The notes under the pieces were generated by a model. The model ran no database searches, was not told the DNA's origin, and saw only the letters and a list, made by a program, of their open reading frames with translations. Shown one piece after another: positions 6,216 through 15,466 of a DNA stretch of 64,000 nt. Within the stretch, counting starts at the first letter, position 1, and the number at the start of each line of letters is the position of its first letter. Origin of the DNA: Bacillota bacterium. Its GTDB lineage: Bacteria; Bacillota; Clostridia; Lachnospirales; CAG-274. The stretch is taken from assembly GCA_017543265.1 (NCBI GenBank), contig JAFYGI010000015.1, forward strand, positions 1 through 64,000. Direction: 5' to 3'. The position numbers were made by a program, and so were the translations under genes.

Positions 6216-8120
6216 TTAAAGCTTGGGTATAAAGTTGTAGTAAGTTTCTACATCCGCATCGTTCAGGCAGGCCTGAATGATCTCGTGACCGAGGGGAAGA
6301 AGCTCGGGTGTATCGAACTGCTTAAGCTGTTCCTTGAAGAAATCCGTAAGCATCTTTGCACCAATGTCGTAGCCCTCGTTGCCTACGCGGCCCTGTGTAT
6401 TTACCTGAAGCAAAGGCTTCGGGATGGGTGTACCGTCGATCTTAACGGAACGCGGTGTATAGCCCAGGATGGGGCAGCGTGCCTCAAGCAGCTGCTCTTT
6501 CTTGAAGTGAGCGCCGCCGCGGCGTGAAAGATACTCTCTTGTAGCCCACTGACCTGCAAAGCCTACCTTAAAGCAGCCTATATACTGGTTGGGGATAAGG
6601 ATATATCTTGTCCTGGGTGTCTTTAATATCTGCTCGAGAAGAAGGTTTGCCTGATCGACCTTCTTGCCTGTTGCGAAAGGCCAATAGGAACCAACGCCCT
6701 CACTCTTCATGCTCATAGCCGAGCCGCTGTTGTCGATGATAGAGGGGTTAGCGTAACCACGGGGAGCAACCAGTCTCCAAAGCCATGCAAGCGCAGGCGG
6801 AAGAACGTGGAACATACCTATAATACCGTAGTTGGGGTTTTCTCTTGTTGTGGGTGGAGTACGCACACCGAAGCTTCGTACATCTATCTCCACAGCGCCC
6901 TCGACAATGTTGTTCTTTATCTTACGCGGTAAGATAAGTCTGGGGTTGGGACAGGGAACACCGGGTGAGTCCTCCTCGTGGTCCCAGATAAGGCAGGTAG
7001 CACCGGGCTCTGCATGGATATTGATAAATACCAGCGGTTCCTTGGGGTGGATAGTTGCCTTTTCGGTCTCGGGCTCCGTACCGTACTGGTCGATGTGGTT
7101 TACGCGCAGGAACCAGCCTGTTTCCGCATCGCATACAACAAGCTTGCCGCTGTCGTTTTGCAGTGTGGGATGTGCCATAGCCATATCGTCCGTAACGGGG
7201 TTAAGTGTGGAGGTATCGGCAATTGTTACCTTGACCTCTTCACCTGTGAATGTATTTGTGGCAAGTAAAAGCGAACCGTCATCCTCGCGGTGGAAAGGCT
7301 CTGTCATCTCCGACTTGCCGCCGCCCGATGCACCCTCGTGCATAACGGTAATCTCCATCTCGTAGGGTGTAACGATCTTAACGGTAGATGCGTGCAGCGT
7401 TACCCAGCCCTCTTCTTCACCGATGTCAAGAAGGATGGAGTAAACGCCCTTCTTTGCCGAAGGACCGGGATAGAGGTTGTAGCTGAATACCTCCTGCATA
7501 TCGTAAAGTCTGTTATGTACAACTATCTGCTTGCCGTCGTAATGTGTGTGACGGAAGGAAGGTGCAACATAGATAACAGCCTTGGGCTTGAACTTGTTGG
7601 GCATTTTGCTTGCGGGGATAAAGCCCTGAAGCTCTGCCAGAGTTGCCGCAAAGAAAGCCGCATTTGTGGGGATAAGTGCTATTGAGGGATAACCCAGCTT
7701 CATATCCTCGTTGCCCGAATAGAAGGGCAGCACGATAATGCTTTCCTGATTTTTGAACCACTCGAAGGTCTCCATTCTGATACCGTCGAAGGGTATGCCG
7801 AAGCGCTCCATATGGGTAGGCTTGTCGGTGGGGAGATCGTCTGCGATCACCATGGCATTGGGGTCACGGCGACGGATAGTGATATCGTCGTAGTTTATCG
7901 CAATACCGTTTTTGCATTTTACAACTGTAGCCTCGCGGATGACCTTGTCGCCGATGTCAAAATTAACATCCCACGTCATATTGTCCTTGCCGCCGAGTGA
8001 AAGCTCAAAAAGCTGCTCCTTTGTCTCGGGCACGATTATCTCTGCGTTGCCGTTTTTGATAATGTCGCTGAGAGCCTGAGGCAGTACCATTTTTTTAATG
8101 GCCGATTCTGATGAACTCAT
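6216..8120 (-). CDS. DUF4914 family protein with PEPCK-like P-loop
   Basis: 634 aa, cytoplasmic, no signal or membrane segments. Length and sequence match the DUF4914 family of Firmicutes and Bacteroidetes, which has no proven function. A phosphate-binding loop GASGGGKSE is visible at residues 263-271, after a beta strand (YEMEITVMHE). This has the G-x-S-G-x-G-K-S shape of the kinase-1a loop of phosphoenolpyruvate carboxykinase and HPr kinase, so a nucleotide-dependent kinase or carboxykinase-like activity is a reasonable inference. It stands alone, with its own extended -10 promoter, AAGGAGG site and terminator, between two exported dockerin genes. Confidence 0.75.
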   Translation of the reverse strand: MSSSESAIKKMVLPQALSDIIKNGNAEIIVPETKEQLFELSLGGKDNMTWDVNFDIGDKVIREATVVKCKNGIAINYDDITIRRRDPNAMVIADDLPTDKPTHMERFGIPFDGIRMETFEWFKNQESIIVLPFYSGNEDMKLGYPSIALIPTNAAFFAATLAELQGFIPASKMPNKFKPKAVIYVAPSFRHTHYDGKQIVVHNRLYDMQEVFSYNLYPGPSAKKGVYSILLDIGEEEGWVTLHASTVKIVTPYEMEITVMHEGASGGGKSEMTEPFHREDDGSLLLATNTFTGEEVKVTIADTSTLNPVTDDMAMAHPTLQNDSGKLVVCDAETGWFLRVNHIDQYGTEPETEKATIHPKEPLVFINIHAEPGATCLIWDHEEDSPGVPCPNPRLILPRKIKNNIVEGAVEIDVRSFGVRTPPTTRENPNYGIIGMFHVLPPALAWLWRLVAPRGYANPSIIDNSGSAMSMKSEGVGSYWPFATGKKVDQANLLLEQILKTPRTRYILIPNQYIGCFKVGFAGQWATREYLSRRGGAHFKKEQLLEARCPILGYTPRSVKIDGTPIPKPLLQVNTQGRVGNEGYDIGAKMLTDFFKEQLKQFDTPELLPLGHEIIQACLNDADVETYYNFIPKL

Positions 8121-8187
8121 TTTGTGTCCTCCTTATTGTTGATATTAACAGTTAAACTGAAATATATACCTGCTTTATAGGCTTTGT

Positions 8188-8193
8188 ATTATA
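8188..8193 (-). promoter_or_regulatory. Extended -10 promoter element for the DUF4914 gene
   Basis: The minus strand reads TGATATAAT (TG-N-TATAAT), 68 bases before the start codon. No good -35 was found, as is usual with an extended -10. Confidence 0.45.
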
Positions 8194-8347
8194 TCATTTA
8201 TAAAAAATCCTAATGTGTCTATCATATCACTTTTTGGTGCAAAAATCAAGCCGAAAACTAAAAAATTACGCCCGTATTTCAAAGTTTTTGCATTTGTTAC
8301 AGAAATATCATAATTTTTTTGTTTTTTAAGGCAAAATACACAAAGGC

Positions 8348-8367
8348 GGGGACAGTTTCCCGTCCCC
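8348..8367. terminator. Terminator-like hairpin below the dockerin gene 8379-11428
   Basis: GGGGAC pairs with GTCCCC. T-rich sequence follows on the plus side; the minus side has only GCCTTTGTGTATTTT, so it is a weaker terminator in the gene's own direction. Confidence 0.5.
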
Positions 8368-8378
8368 ACATATTTTTT

Positions 8379-11300
8379 TTATTTTTTGTTATTTAATATC
8401 CATATCGCATCAAGCATATCAACATCGGCATCGCCGTCGGTCGCCATTGCCGCGCTGCGCTGTGCCGATGAAAGGCCCGCTGTACCGCCAAGGTATTTAA
8501 GCAGCAGCCTTGCATCATTATCGGTCACGCTGCCATCCATATCCACGTCGCCGCGGATAACGGTCATATCCTCGTTGGGTCTGAAATACAGCCATACATT
8601 AGCATAGCTTCTTGATGCGCTTATAAGGCTTTTTTGGTCTGCTATGACCTTTACACCATCCGCAAGGTAGACCTTGCCGCCGTTCGCGCTTTGCGCATTG
8701 CCCGATACGGCGATAGTCATACTGCAGCGGTATAGCTTTCCCGCCTCAAAGGTGCCGTTAAAATCTGTCAGGCTGTCGTTTAAGGGGTCGCTGTCCGCAG
8801 CCGTGGCGGCATCCGTCACCTCAAGTATACCGTCCGAAACAAGTGCAAGTTCGGGATCCAGACTAACATTGTCTTTAAACCACAGATAATCTTTCTTGAC
8901 GGGTTTTTCTCCCGCGCACGGCAGGTCAAAGTATATATGTATCTCGTCCATATATTCGTCATTCGGGTCGATAAGCATATCCGTGGCGGGCAGATAAAAC
9001 GTCAGCTTATCATATGTCTCGCTGCCCTTGGATACGGGCAGATCGTTGGTATAGTTGTAGTACATATACGGGTCGCCGTAGGTTTTGTCGTTTACCGTAA
9101 CATTTATACTGTCCGTATCGTAAAAATACATTTTGTAATTGGAGTCGTACTCCGCTGGGTATGCCGTATCCTCATCGGGATATATCTCCAGTATGGGTCG
9201 GTATTGATGTTCGCCCTCAAACGCCGTACCCGCGGAAAGATTGCTGCCTGTGTGACCGCCGTAGCTGTCGGTGTAGTAAGTTGCCCACTTAAGCTCCGCA
9301 CCAAAGCCGCCCGATGTGCTTAACGTGCCCTGATACGGCACCTTGCCTACCTCGGCGGTAAGATAGCTTGACGGAATGCTGAGTGAATAATTCGTGCGTG
9401 CCACATAAACATAAAATTCTTTTCTTATGTTTTTGCTGCCCGTGTTGTAGGTGGCTATTATTTTGGTCTTTCCCGTTGATTTTGCCGTTATGATGCCGCT
9501 TGCCGAAATATCGGCAATATCGGTTTCAGCGGCGGTAAAGTACACGCTTGAGGAGGCATAAGCATTTTTCGGCGTAAATTCGGGTGCTACCGCTGCCGAC
9601 TCACCCTTGTTAAGTGCTATGCCGCCGCCCGATACATCGTTTCCGTTCCAAATCAGCTGCATATCATCTACGGGACGGTATACATTTATGGTTATGGACG
9701 GCGATGATACTTTTTTATTTGCGGTGCTTGTCGCCTCGCACCTTATAACATATCTGCCCTGTGTAAACAGTTCCTCGCTTCCCTTTATACTGAACAGCTC
9801 CGCAAAGTTTATCGTAGCTCTTTCATTATGTCCGCCGTCGGGCTCTGCTCTTTTCTTTTTTACCACCGACACCTGACTGCTGAATTCATCGGGCACGCTT
9901 TCCATATACCAGTAGTAATGGTCTATTGTGCCCCAATCCTTGCCGACTGCGGTCGCGGTAATAGTAGGTGTCGCATTGCCGTTTTGCGTTATGGTCACAC
10001 CCGTACTTGTCGCACCGATAGATACACTTCTGTCGCCCGTATCTTTAACGCCGATATATATACCCTTTTCGTTAAAATAGTCCTTGCCGCTGTAGGTATA
10101 GCCAAGCTTGTAAAGGCCCTCGTTTGCGCCTACGTCATAAATGGCATAGCTCGATTGATTTTGTCCGAATTTGGTGCCTTTGGTCGCATTGTAGTAGAAA
10201 TATCCCGTCGAAAGCCCTTCGCTGTTGGATAAATTAACGGGCGTTCCCGCCGTCACAAGCACATTGCCGTTTGTAACGGTCTGATTTGTAACGGTAAGAT
10301 CGGGCAAAAACGGTACAAGCTGCGTAACGCTTTTTTCACCCAGAAATGTCGAGCCGTAGTACAGCTTTACGCCGTAGGTAACATCGCTTACGCCGTATTT
10401 AAGGTCATTGCGCTGTATTTGCAGGTTGCTGCCCTGGCTGCCGGATGCGGTCACGGTTTTTATAGAGCCGCTTCTGTCATAGTATTTATAATATATCTCA
10501 TAACTTGTCGCCCTGCCGTTTGTCAGCAGAAGATTGAGCGACTGCGCCGTACCGTCGCCCGTGGGATACAGGCGAACAGACTGCGGATTGGTCGAGGTGT
10601 CGATAGTATAGCTTATGCCCATATCAAGCGAAGGCATAGTCATTTCCTGCGGCTTTGTTATGGTTATTTTTATTTTGCCCTTAGGCCCCAAAACGCGCTT
10701 ATAAGTATTTCTTCCCTCGTATATCTCCTGCGATCTTATCTGTAAATAATATGTCTTGCCCGCCGTCAGCTTGCTCAGCGCCGAGGACGGCAGTTCTTTA
10801 AGATCTACATAGTGCTGCGATGCCATAACTCCGTTTCCTACAGTCACCCTTTGGGCAACGGTATTGCGCGATGAGGGTATCGCAATATCCTTAAGGCTGT
10901 CATCTACCGCCTCGCCGTTGGGTGAGGTCGATATACTGTAGGTGGTAACGGGATAGCTGTAATACGGTATTTTATCGTAAAAACGCATTTTATAAAAATA
11001 CAGGTCGCTGTCAAAAAGGAAAAACCTTAACGGCGTTACCTTACCTTGAACATAAACATAAATTCCTGTACGCCGTTTTTTATTCTGTCGTTGTAAAGGG
11101 ATATATCGTAACCGTTAAGGTCTATTACCTTTGTACCTAAGCCAAAGATCTTCCAGAACGGTTTATATTCCGAATTTGCATCGCCCTTCGAGCCTATCCT
11201 GTCCGATATATCGGCACTGAGGCTTATTTTGTAGTTGCCGTTTGCCTCGACATAATATGCAAAGTTTGCAGCGGTGCTGACTGTGACCTGTGTAAAGTCC

Positions 11301-11428
11301 GCATCGCTCGTCGGCTCCGCCGCGCAGACAACTTTGGCAGTATCAGGCACTCCGAGCGGCGCATATCCCCCTATCATAGCCACCGCCAGTACCGCACCGA
11401 CAAGCCGTTTTAAAGCCTTGTTTTTCAT
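8379..11428 (-). pseudogene. Large exported Big2/dockerin surface protein, frame-interrupted once
   Basis: Two frames (11036-11428 and 8379-10988) join into one protein of about 1015 aa if one base is added in the T6 run at 11076-11081. The joined region reads DRIKKRRTGIYVYVQGK..., and the downstream frame is open back to the same point. The N-terminus is a signal peptide (MKNKALKRLVGAVLAVAMIGGYA..., cleavage near VVCAA). A beta-rich start (VIDLNGYDISLYND) and several beta-sandwich stretches follow. A bacterial Ig-like (Big2) domain has the pattern DIADISASGIITAKSTGKTKIIATY. The end is a type I dockerin (GDVDMDGSVTDNDARLLLKYL; the second loop is less regular). No catalytic domain was recognised. 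It probably acts as a surface or cellulosome-type component. The break may be decay, slippage or a read error. Confidence 0.7.
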
Positions 11429-11453
11429 AAATATACCTCCCCTTTTGTTTTTA

Positions 11454-12140
11454 TTATGCGTCTATTATCTTCTTTGCCATATCGAAAAGCAGGCTGTAAG
11501 GAAGCTCCTGATTTCTTACCTGTATTTCGTATTTTATACCGTTATCGTACCAATAGAAACAATCCTTTTTTATGACCTCTTCTATGTTGTTCCCGTACTC
11601 TATCTCCATCGTTCCCTCGTCTATGCCCTTTTGCACGGGCTCTATCATTTTAAAATCGTTCGGCACGCTGTACAGCCAGCGCTGTGCATAGGTCAGCGTG
11701 ATGCCGTTGTATTCATCGGTCTTTACGTTTTTGGTCGGTATGGATGCCGCATAATCCTCCTGCGACATTTTGGTACATATCACCAAAAAACGCTCGCCCG
11801 AGGTCGTTTCCGCAGCCTGATAATAATATATCACGCTGTCCTGTCCCTCCTCGTACCTTGCAAGCACATAATGGTCGCTCAGTTTGTCCAGCTGCTTCGG
11901 CGCAAAGCCCACAGTCGCCTCGGGGTCCTGCGGAAGCTCGGCAGGCTCTATCTCGGCAGGCAGGCTGTAATCGTTGTGTATATCGGGCTTTTCGGTGATA
12001 TTCTCGCTGTACTCTCCCTCGCCGTAATCGGGCTCCTCCGCACTTTTTTCGCGCAGCATCACCGCCGCGCCCACAATGACCAGCACGGCCGTCAGCACCA
12101 TTATCACCTTTATAATAAAATCGTCATTTGTCTTTTTCAT
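11454..12140 (-). CDS. Membrane-anchored protein, DUF4367-like C-terminus
   Basis: 228 aa with one N-terminal membrane segment (about 10-28, IIKVIMVLTAVLVIVGAAVML), an acidic linker (about 30-85) and an extracellular C-terminal domain. The end (CFYWYDNGIKYEIQVRNQELPYSLLFDMAKKII) resembles the W-x-x-x-G-x-x-Y...L...A.SI ending of DUF4367 domains, often found in clostridial anti-sigma-like or sensor proteins. It lies between rnz (3-base gap) and the dockerin gene, all on the minus strand, so co-transcription with rnz is likely. Function unknown. Confidence 0.65.
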   Translation of the reverse strand: MKKTNDDFIIKVIMVLTAVLVIVGAAVMLREKSAEEPDYGEGEYSENITEKPDIHNDYSLPAEIEPAELPQDPEATVGFAPKQLDKLSDHYVLARYEEGQDSVIYYYQAAETTSGERFLVICTKMSQEDYAASIPTKNVKTDEYNGITLTYAQRWLYSVPNDFKMIEPVQKGIDEGTMEIEYGNNIEEVIKKDCFYWYDNGIKYEIQVRNQELPYSLLFDMAKKIIDA

Positions 12141-12143
12141 GGA

Positions 12144-13055
12144 TCATCTCTCCTCAAACCTTATCGTCTTTGTCATTCTGTCCGTACCGACTGCCGTGTT
12201 GGGGAAAATGTCGGCGGCAGTATGCAAATATTCCTCCGGCTCGGTCATAGCAGGCGAAAAATGTGTCAGCCAAAGCTCCTTCACGCCCGCCGCCTTTGCT
12301 ATCCTTGCGGCCTCGCTGTAAAGGGAGTGCTTGTGCTTGACTGCCTTGTCGTATTTTTCGTCGTCACCGTAGATGCCCTCGTACACCAAAAGGTCGGCAT
12401 CTGCGAAAAACTGCGGCATATCCTCCGTGGGGCGGGTATCGGTGCAATAGCAAAGCTTTATGCCCTTTCGCGGCTCGCCCAGCACCATATCCCATGTATA
12501 GCTTTTGCCGTCATGCTCCACGGTCTCCCCCTTTTGCAAAAGCGACCATGTGGGCTTGGGCAGTCCCAGACTTTCCGCCTTTTGCGGGTCAAACTTGCCC
12601 GCACGCGGTATGTCAAGGCTGTAGCCATAGCAGGTTATGCGGTGATCCGCCTGCATCGCACTTATCCTAAACTCGCTTACATCCAGCTTTTCATACTTTT
12701 TTGTAAACTCAATATAATTTATGTCAAAGGGCAGCTCCGGCGCTATCTGCCGCAGACCCTCAACTATCTTTTTTATGCCCTCGGGCCCCGCAATGGTCAG
12801 CGGCTCGCGTCTTTCGGCATTGCCTATGGTAAGCAGCAGCCCCGGCAGTCCCGATATATGGTCGGCGTGAAAATGGGTGAAGCATATAACATCTATGTTT
12901 TTAAAGCCCCAGCCCAGCATCTTCATTGTGACCTGTGTACCCTCGCCGCAGTCTATAAGCATCAGCCTGCCGCGTTTTCTTACAAGCAGCGCCGTAAGAA
13001 AGCGGTCGGGAAGCGGCATCATGCCGCCCGTGCCCAGCAACGCAACATCTATCAT
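12144..13055 (-). CDS. rnz: Ribonuclease Z
   Basis: 303-aa metallo-beta-lactamase-fold nuclease that cuts the 3' trailer from tRNA precursors lacking an encoded CCA; tRNA-Leu in this window has none. The zinc motif HFHADH lies at 61-66 and is followed by GLPGLL. Further metal ligands are in CYCTDT (about 215-220) and WLTHFSP (near 270). The N-terminus LLGTGG and GEGTQ are family hallmarks. Length is normal. The start overlaps the stop of the upstream amidohydrolase gene by 4 bases, indicating translational coupling. Confidence 0.93.
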   Translation of the reverse strand: MIDVALLGTGGMMPLPDRFLTALLVRKRGRLMLIDCGEGTQVTMKMLGWGFKNIDVICFTHFHADHISGLPGLLLTIGNAERREPLTIAGPEGIKKIVEGLRQIAPELPFDINYIEFTKKYEKLDVSEFRISAMQADHRITCYGYSLDIPRAGKFDPQKAESLGLPKPTWSLLQKGETVEHDGKSYTWDMVLGEPRKGIKLCYCTDTRPTEDMPQFFADADLLVYEGIYGDDEKYDKAVKHKHSLYSEAARIAKAAGVKELWLTHFSPAMTEPEEYLHTAADIFPNTAVGTDRMTKTIRFEER

Positions 13056-13816
13056 AGTCCAAGTATCCTCTCCGTGTTTTTATAGAATATGTTTTCCTTG
13101 TCCGCATCGCTTATTCTCTCGCTTTCCACGGCCGCAATATACATATTGCAGTTGCAGATGGGAAAGTCCGACCCGAACAAAAATCTTTCGCTGCCCACGC
13201 GCGAAATACCGTATTTAAGCAGGCCAAAGCGGAAAATACCCGTTCCGCTCAGGTCAAGGTAATAATTGTCAAACCTCTCCATACGCTCCAGATGACGCAA
13301 AAAGCACGCCTTGTCGTTGGGGTGCGCTGCCACAAAGGTTATGTCGGGAAAGGCCTCCAGCGCGGCATCCATGCTTTCCTCCTGCATGGTATGTATCGAC
13401 ACGCACTTGTAGCCAAGGTCACGCACGGCCTCATATATCTCGTGCATGGCATCGTTGTAGTAGACCTCCCAGTCCATAAAATACGGCACCAGCTCGCCCA
13501 CCATTTTAAAGCCCTTTTCACGGCAGCGTGTCAGCTCCTCTATGCTGTTGTGTACAAAATACGGGTGTATATGTACGCCCGGCTCGTAAAAATCGCCCCA
13601 CATACGCTTGAGTGTTATGGCCGAATTGTTAAGCTGCTGTATCTTGTCAAAATTTGCCTCGTCAATGCGCTCTATAACGCTGCCGCAAATTTTGTCCACC
13701 CCGAAGCCCTTCATTATGTCCTTGAAATCCTCGGGACTTAAGACCGTATTTTTGTAAAAGCACACATTTTCCGTTTCATGGTAAAACGGGTGCGTGTGAA
13801 AGTCGATGATCTTCAT
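13052..13816 (-). CDS. Amidohydrolase family 2 metal-dependent hydrolase
   Basis: 254-aa TIM-barrel hydrolase. Metal-binding DFHTHP is at residues 5-10, later barrel-strand motifs are VSIHT, VAAHP and LFGSDFP, and the end is a helical NTERILGL. This pattern fits the amidohydrolase 2 (gamma-resorcylate decarboxylase-like) group, whose members hydrolyse or decarboxylate small molecules. The substrate cannot be told. It overlaps rnz by 4 bases. Confidence 0.8.
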   Translation of the reverse strand: MKIIDFHTHPFYHETENVCFYKNTVLSPEDFKDIMKGFGVDKICGSVIERIDEANFDKIQQLNNSAITLKRMWGDFYEPGVHIHPYFVHNSIEELTRCREKGFKMVGELVPYFMDWEVYYNDAMHEIYEAVRDLGYKCVSIHTMQEESMDAALEAFPDITFVAAHPNDKACFLRHLERMERFDNYYLDLSGTGIFRFGLLKYGISRVGSERFLFGSDFPICNCNMYIAAVESERISDADKENIFYKNTERILGL

Positions 13817-13860
13817 TTCATTACCTTCTTTTTATGTATAGTCAATACCGTTTCAATTTT

Positions 13861-15318
13861 CTAAAACTGGAAGTAAATAAACTCCCCAAGCCCCGAGAAC
13901 ACGCCTGCGGCAATAATAAACGCCGCTATCACATAATAAAACGCAAATCTGAATACAAAGGGCAGTTTTTTCATCATTACGTTTATGTCCTCAAAGGGCA
14001 GGCTGATAAGCTCGATAAGCAGTAAAAGCGCTATTGCCGCCAGCACTGTAAGTATATCGAAAACCCCAAGCCCAAGCGAATTGAGCGTATCATACATAAA
14101 CTGCATATCATAAATATTTTCAAAGCCCGTATGCAGGTTTTGGAAAATATATATACAATCGCCTATGCTGTTTGCCCGAAAGGGTATCCACGCCAAAAGC
14201 ACCAGGGCTATGGTCACTATCCATCTGAACGGCCAGGTTGCCGCCATAATAAGGCGTTTTGCCGTGCTGTCCTTCCACTTTTTAAAGCGGAAAAGCGTAT
14301 TTTCTATCACCTGATAAACGCCGTGCAGAAAGCCCCACAGCAAAAACGTCCAGTTTGCGCCGTGCCAAAGGCCGCTGACACAAAAGGTCACAAGCAGGTT
14401 AAAATTTCTTCTCAGCCACCCGCAGCGGCTGCCGCCGAGGGGGATATACACATAATCCCTAAACCAGGTCGAAAGGGAGATATGCCACCTTTTCCAAAAA
14501 TCCTTTATGCTCGATGCAAAGTACGGGCGGTCGAAGTTTTGCATAAGGTCGATGCCCAAAACCTTTGCACAGCCCTTTGCAATATCGGAATAGCCGCTGA
14601 AATCGCCGTATATCTGAAAGGCAAAAAACACCGTGGCCGCCGCAAAGGCAATGCCGTTGTGATCTTCGGGCGCATTGTACACCGTATTTACCAGCACCGC
14701 CGCCCTGTCGGCAATAACTATCTTTTTAAAATATCCCATAAGCATATATTTAAGCCCCATGGAGATATTGTCGGTATCAAATTTGTGCCGCGCAAACAGC
14801 TGCTTTAAAAGCCTGTCCGCACGCTCGATAGGCCCCGCCACAAGCTGCGGGAAAAACATGATAAAAAGCGCAAAGCGGAAATAATTTTTCTCGGCCTTGT
14901 ATTCCTTTCTGTAAACGTCTATCACATATCCAAGCCCCTGAAAGGTATAAAAGGATATGCCCATCGGAAGCACTATATCAAACTCGCCAATGGGGTATTC
15001 CCGCCCCAAAAGCGCATAAAGCCTTGCAAGGCTCTCGCTTGCAAAAACCAGATATTTAAAAACAAAAAGTATGCCTATATTTATCAGTACCGCAGGCACA
15101 AGCGCCTTTTTGCCCATGCCCCTGCCTATCAAGACCCCCGCCGTGTAATTAACAAGGCTTGAAAACGCAATAAGCAAAATAAGCTCGGGCCGCCACGCCA
15201 TGTAAAAAATACAGCTTGCCAGAAGAAGCATGATCCACCGCAGCTTATACGGCAGTATGTAATACAAAAGCACAACTGCGGCAAAAAATATGATAAACTG
15301 CAGCGAATTAAATAGCAT
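13861..15318 (-). CDS. MBOAT-family membrane O-acyltransferase (AlgI/DltB-like)
   Basis: 485 aa with about ten membrane segments. The start at 15318 (MLFNSLQFIIFF) is preferred over a longer reading to 15366 because AAAGGA lies just upstream and the family N-terminus begins there. MBOAT blocks are clear: PMGISFYTFQGLGYVIDVYR, FFPQLVAGPIERADRLL, FWKRWHISLSTWFRDYVYIPLGG and the catalytic histidine in SGLWHGANWTFLLWG. Such proteins move acyl groups across the membrane to O-acylate extracellular polysaccharide, teichoic acid or peptidoglycan. The usual SGNH/DHHW partner gene is not adjacent, so the acceptor is unknown. It is divergent from asnB. Confidence 0.88.
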   Translation of the reverse strand: MLFNSLQFIIFFAAVVLLYYILPYKLRWIMLLLASCIFYMAWRPELILLIAFSSLVNYTAGVLIGRGMGKKALVPAVLINIGILFVFKYLVFASESLARLYALLGREYPIGEFDIVLPMGISFYTFQGLGYVIDVYRKEYKAEKNYFRFALFIMFFPQLVAGPIERADRLLKQLFARHKFDTDNISMGLKYMLMGYFKKIVIADRAAVLVNTVYNAPEDHNGIAFAAATVFFAFQIYGDFSGYSDIAKGCAKVLGIDLMQNFDRPYFASSIKDFWKRWHISLSTWFRDYVYIPLGGSRCGWLRRNFNLLVTFCVSGLWHGANWTFLLWGFLHGVYQVIENTLFRFKKWKDSTAKRLIMAATWPFRWIVTIALVLLAWIPFRANSIGDCIYIFQNLHTGFENIYDMQFMYDTLNSLGLGVFDILTVLAAIALLLLIELISLPFEDINVMMKKLPFVFRFAFYYVIAAFIIAAGVFSGLGEFIYFQF

Positions 15319-15466
15319 CTTGCGCTGTCCTTTCGTAAGGTTTGATTTGTTACAATAAAACTCCATGCTAATTATAACTCAATTCAAAAAAAATATCAAC
15401 ATATAAATTTCATATACTTTGCCCATGCCGCATACACTTATATCCAAAAGGCATAGGACTGATGGT

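Noticed and set aside
11274..13085. Plus-strand open frame of 603 codons
   Set aside because: It is the complement of rnz and the DUF4367-like gene, both with clear family motifs. The long antisense frame reflects GC-biased third positions.
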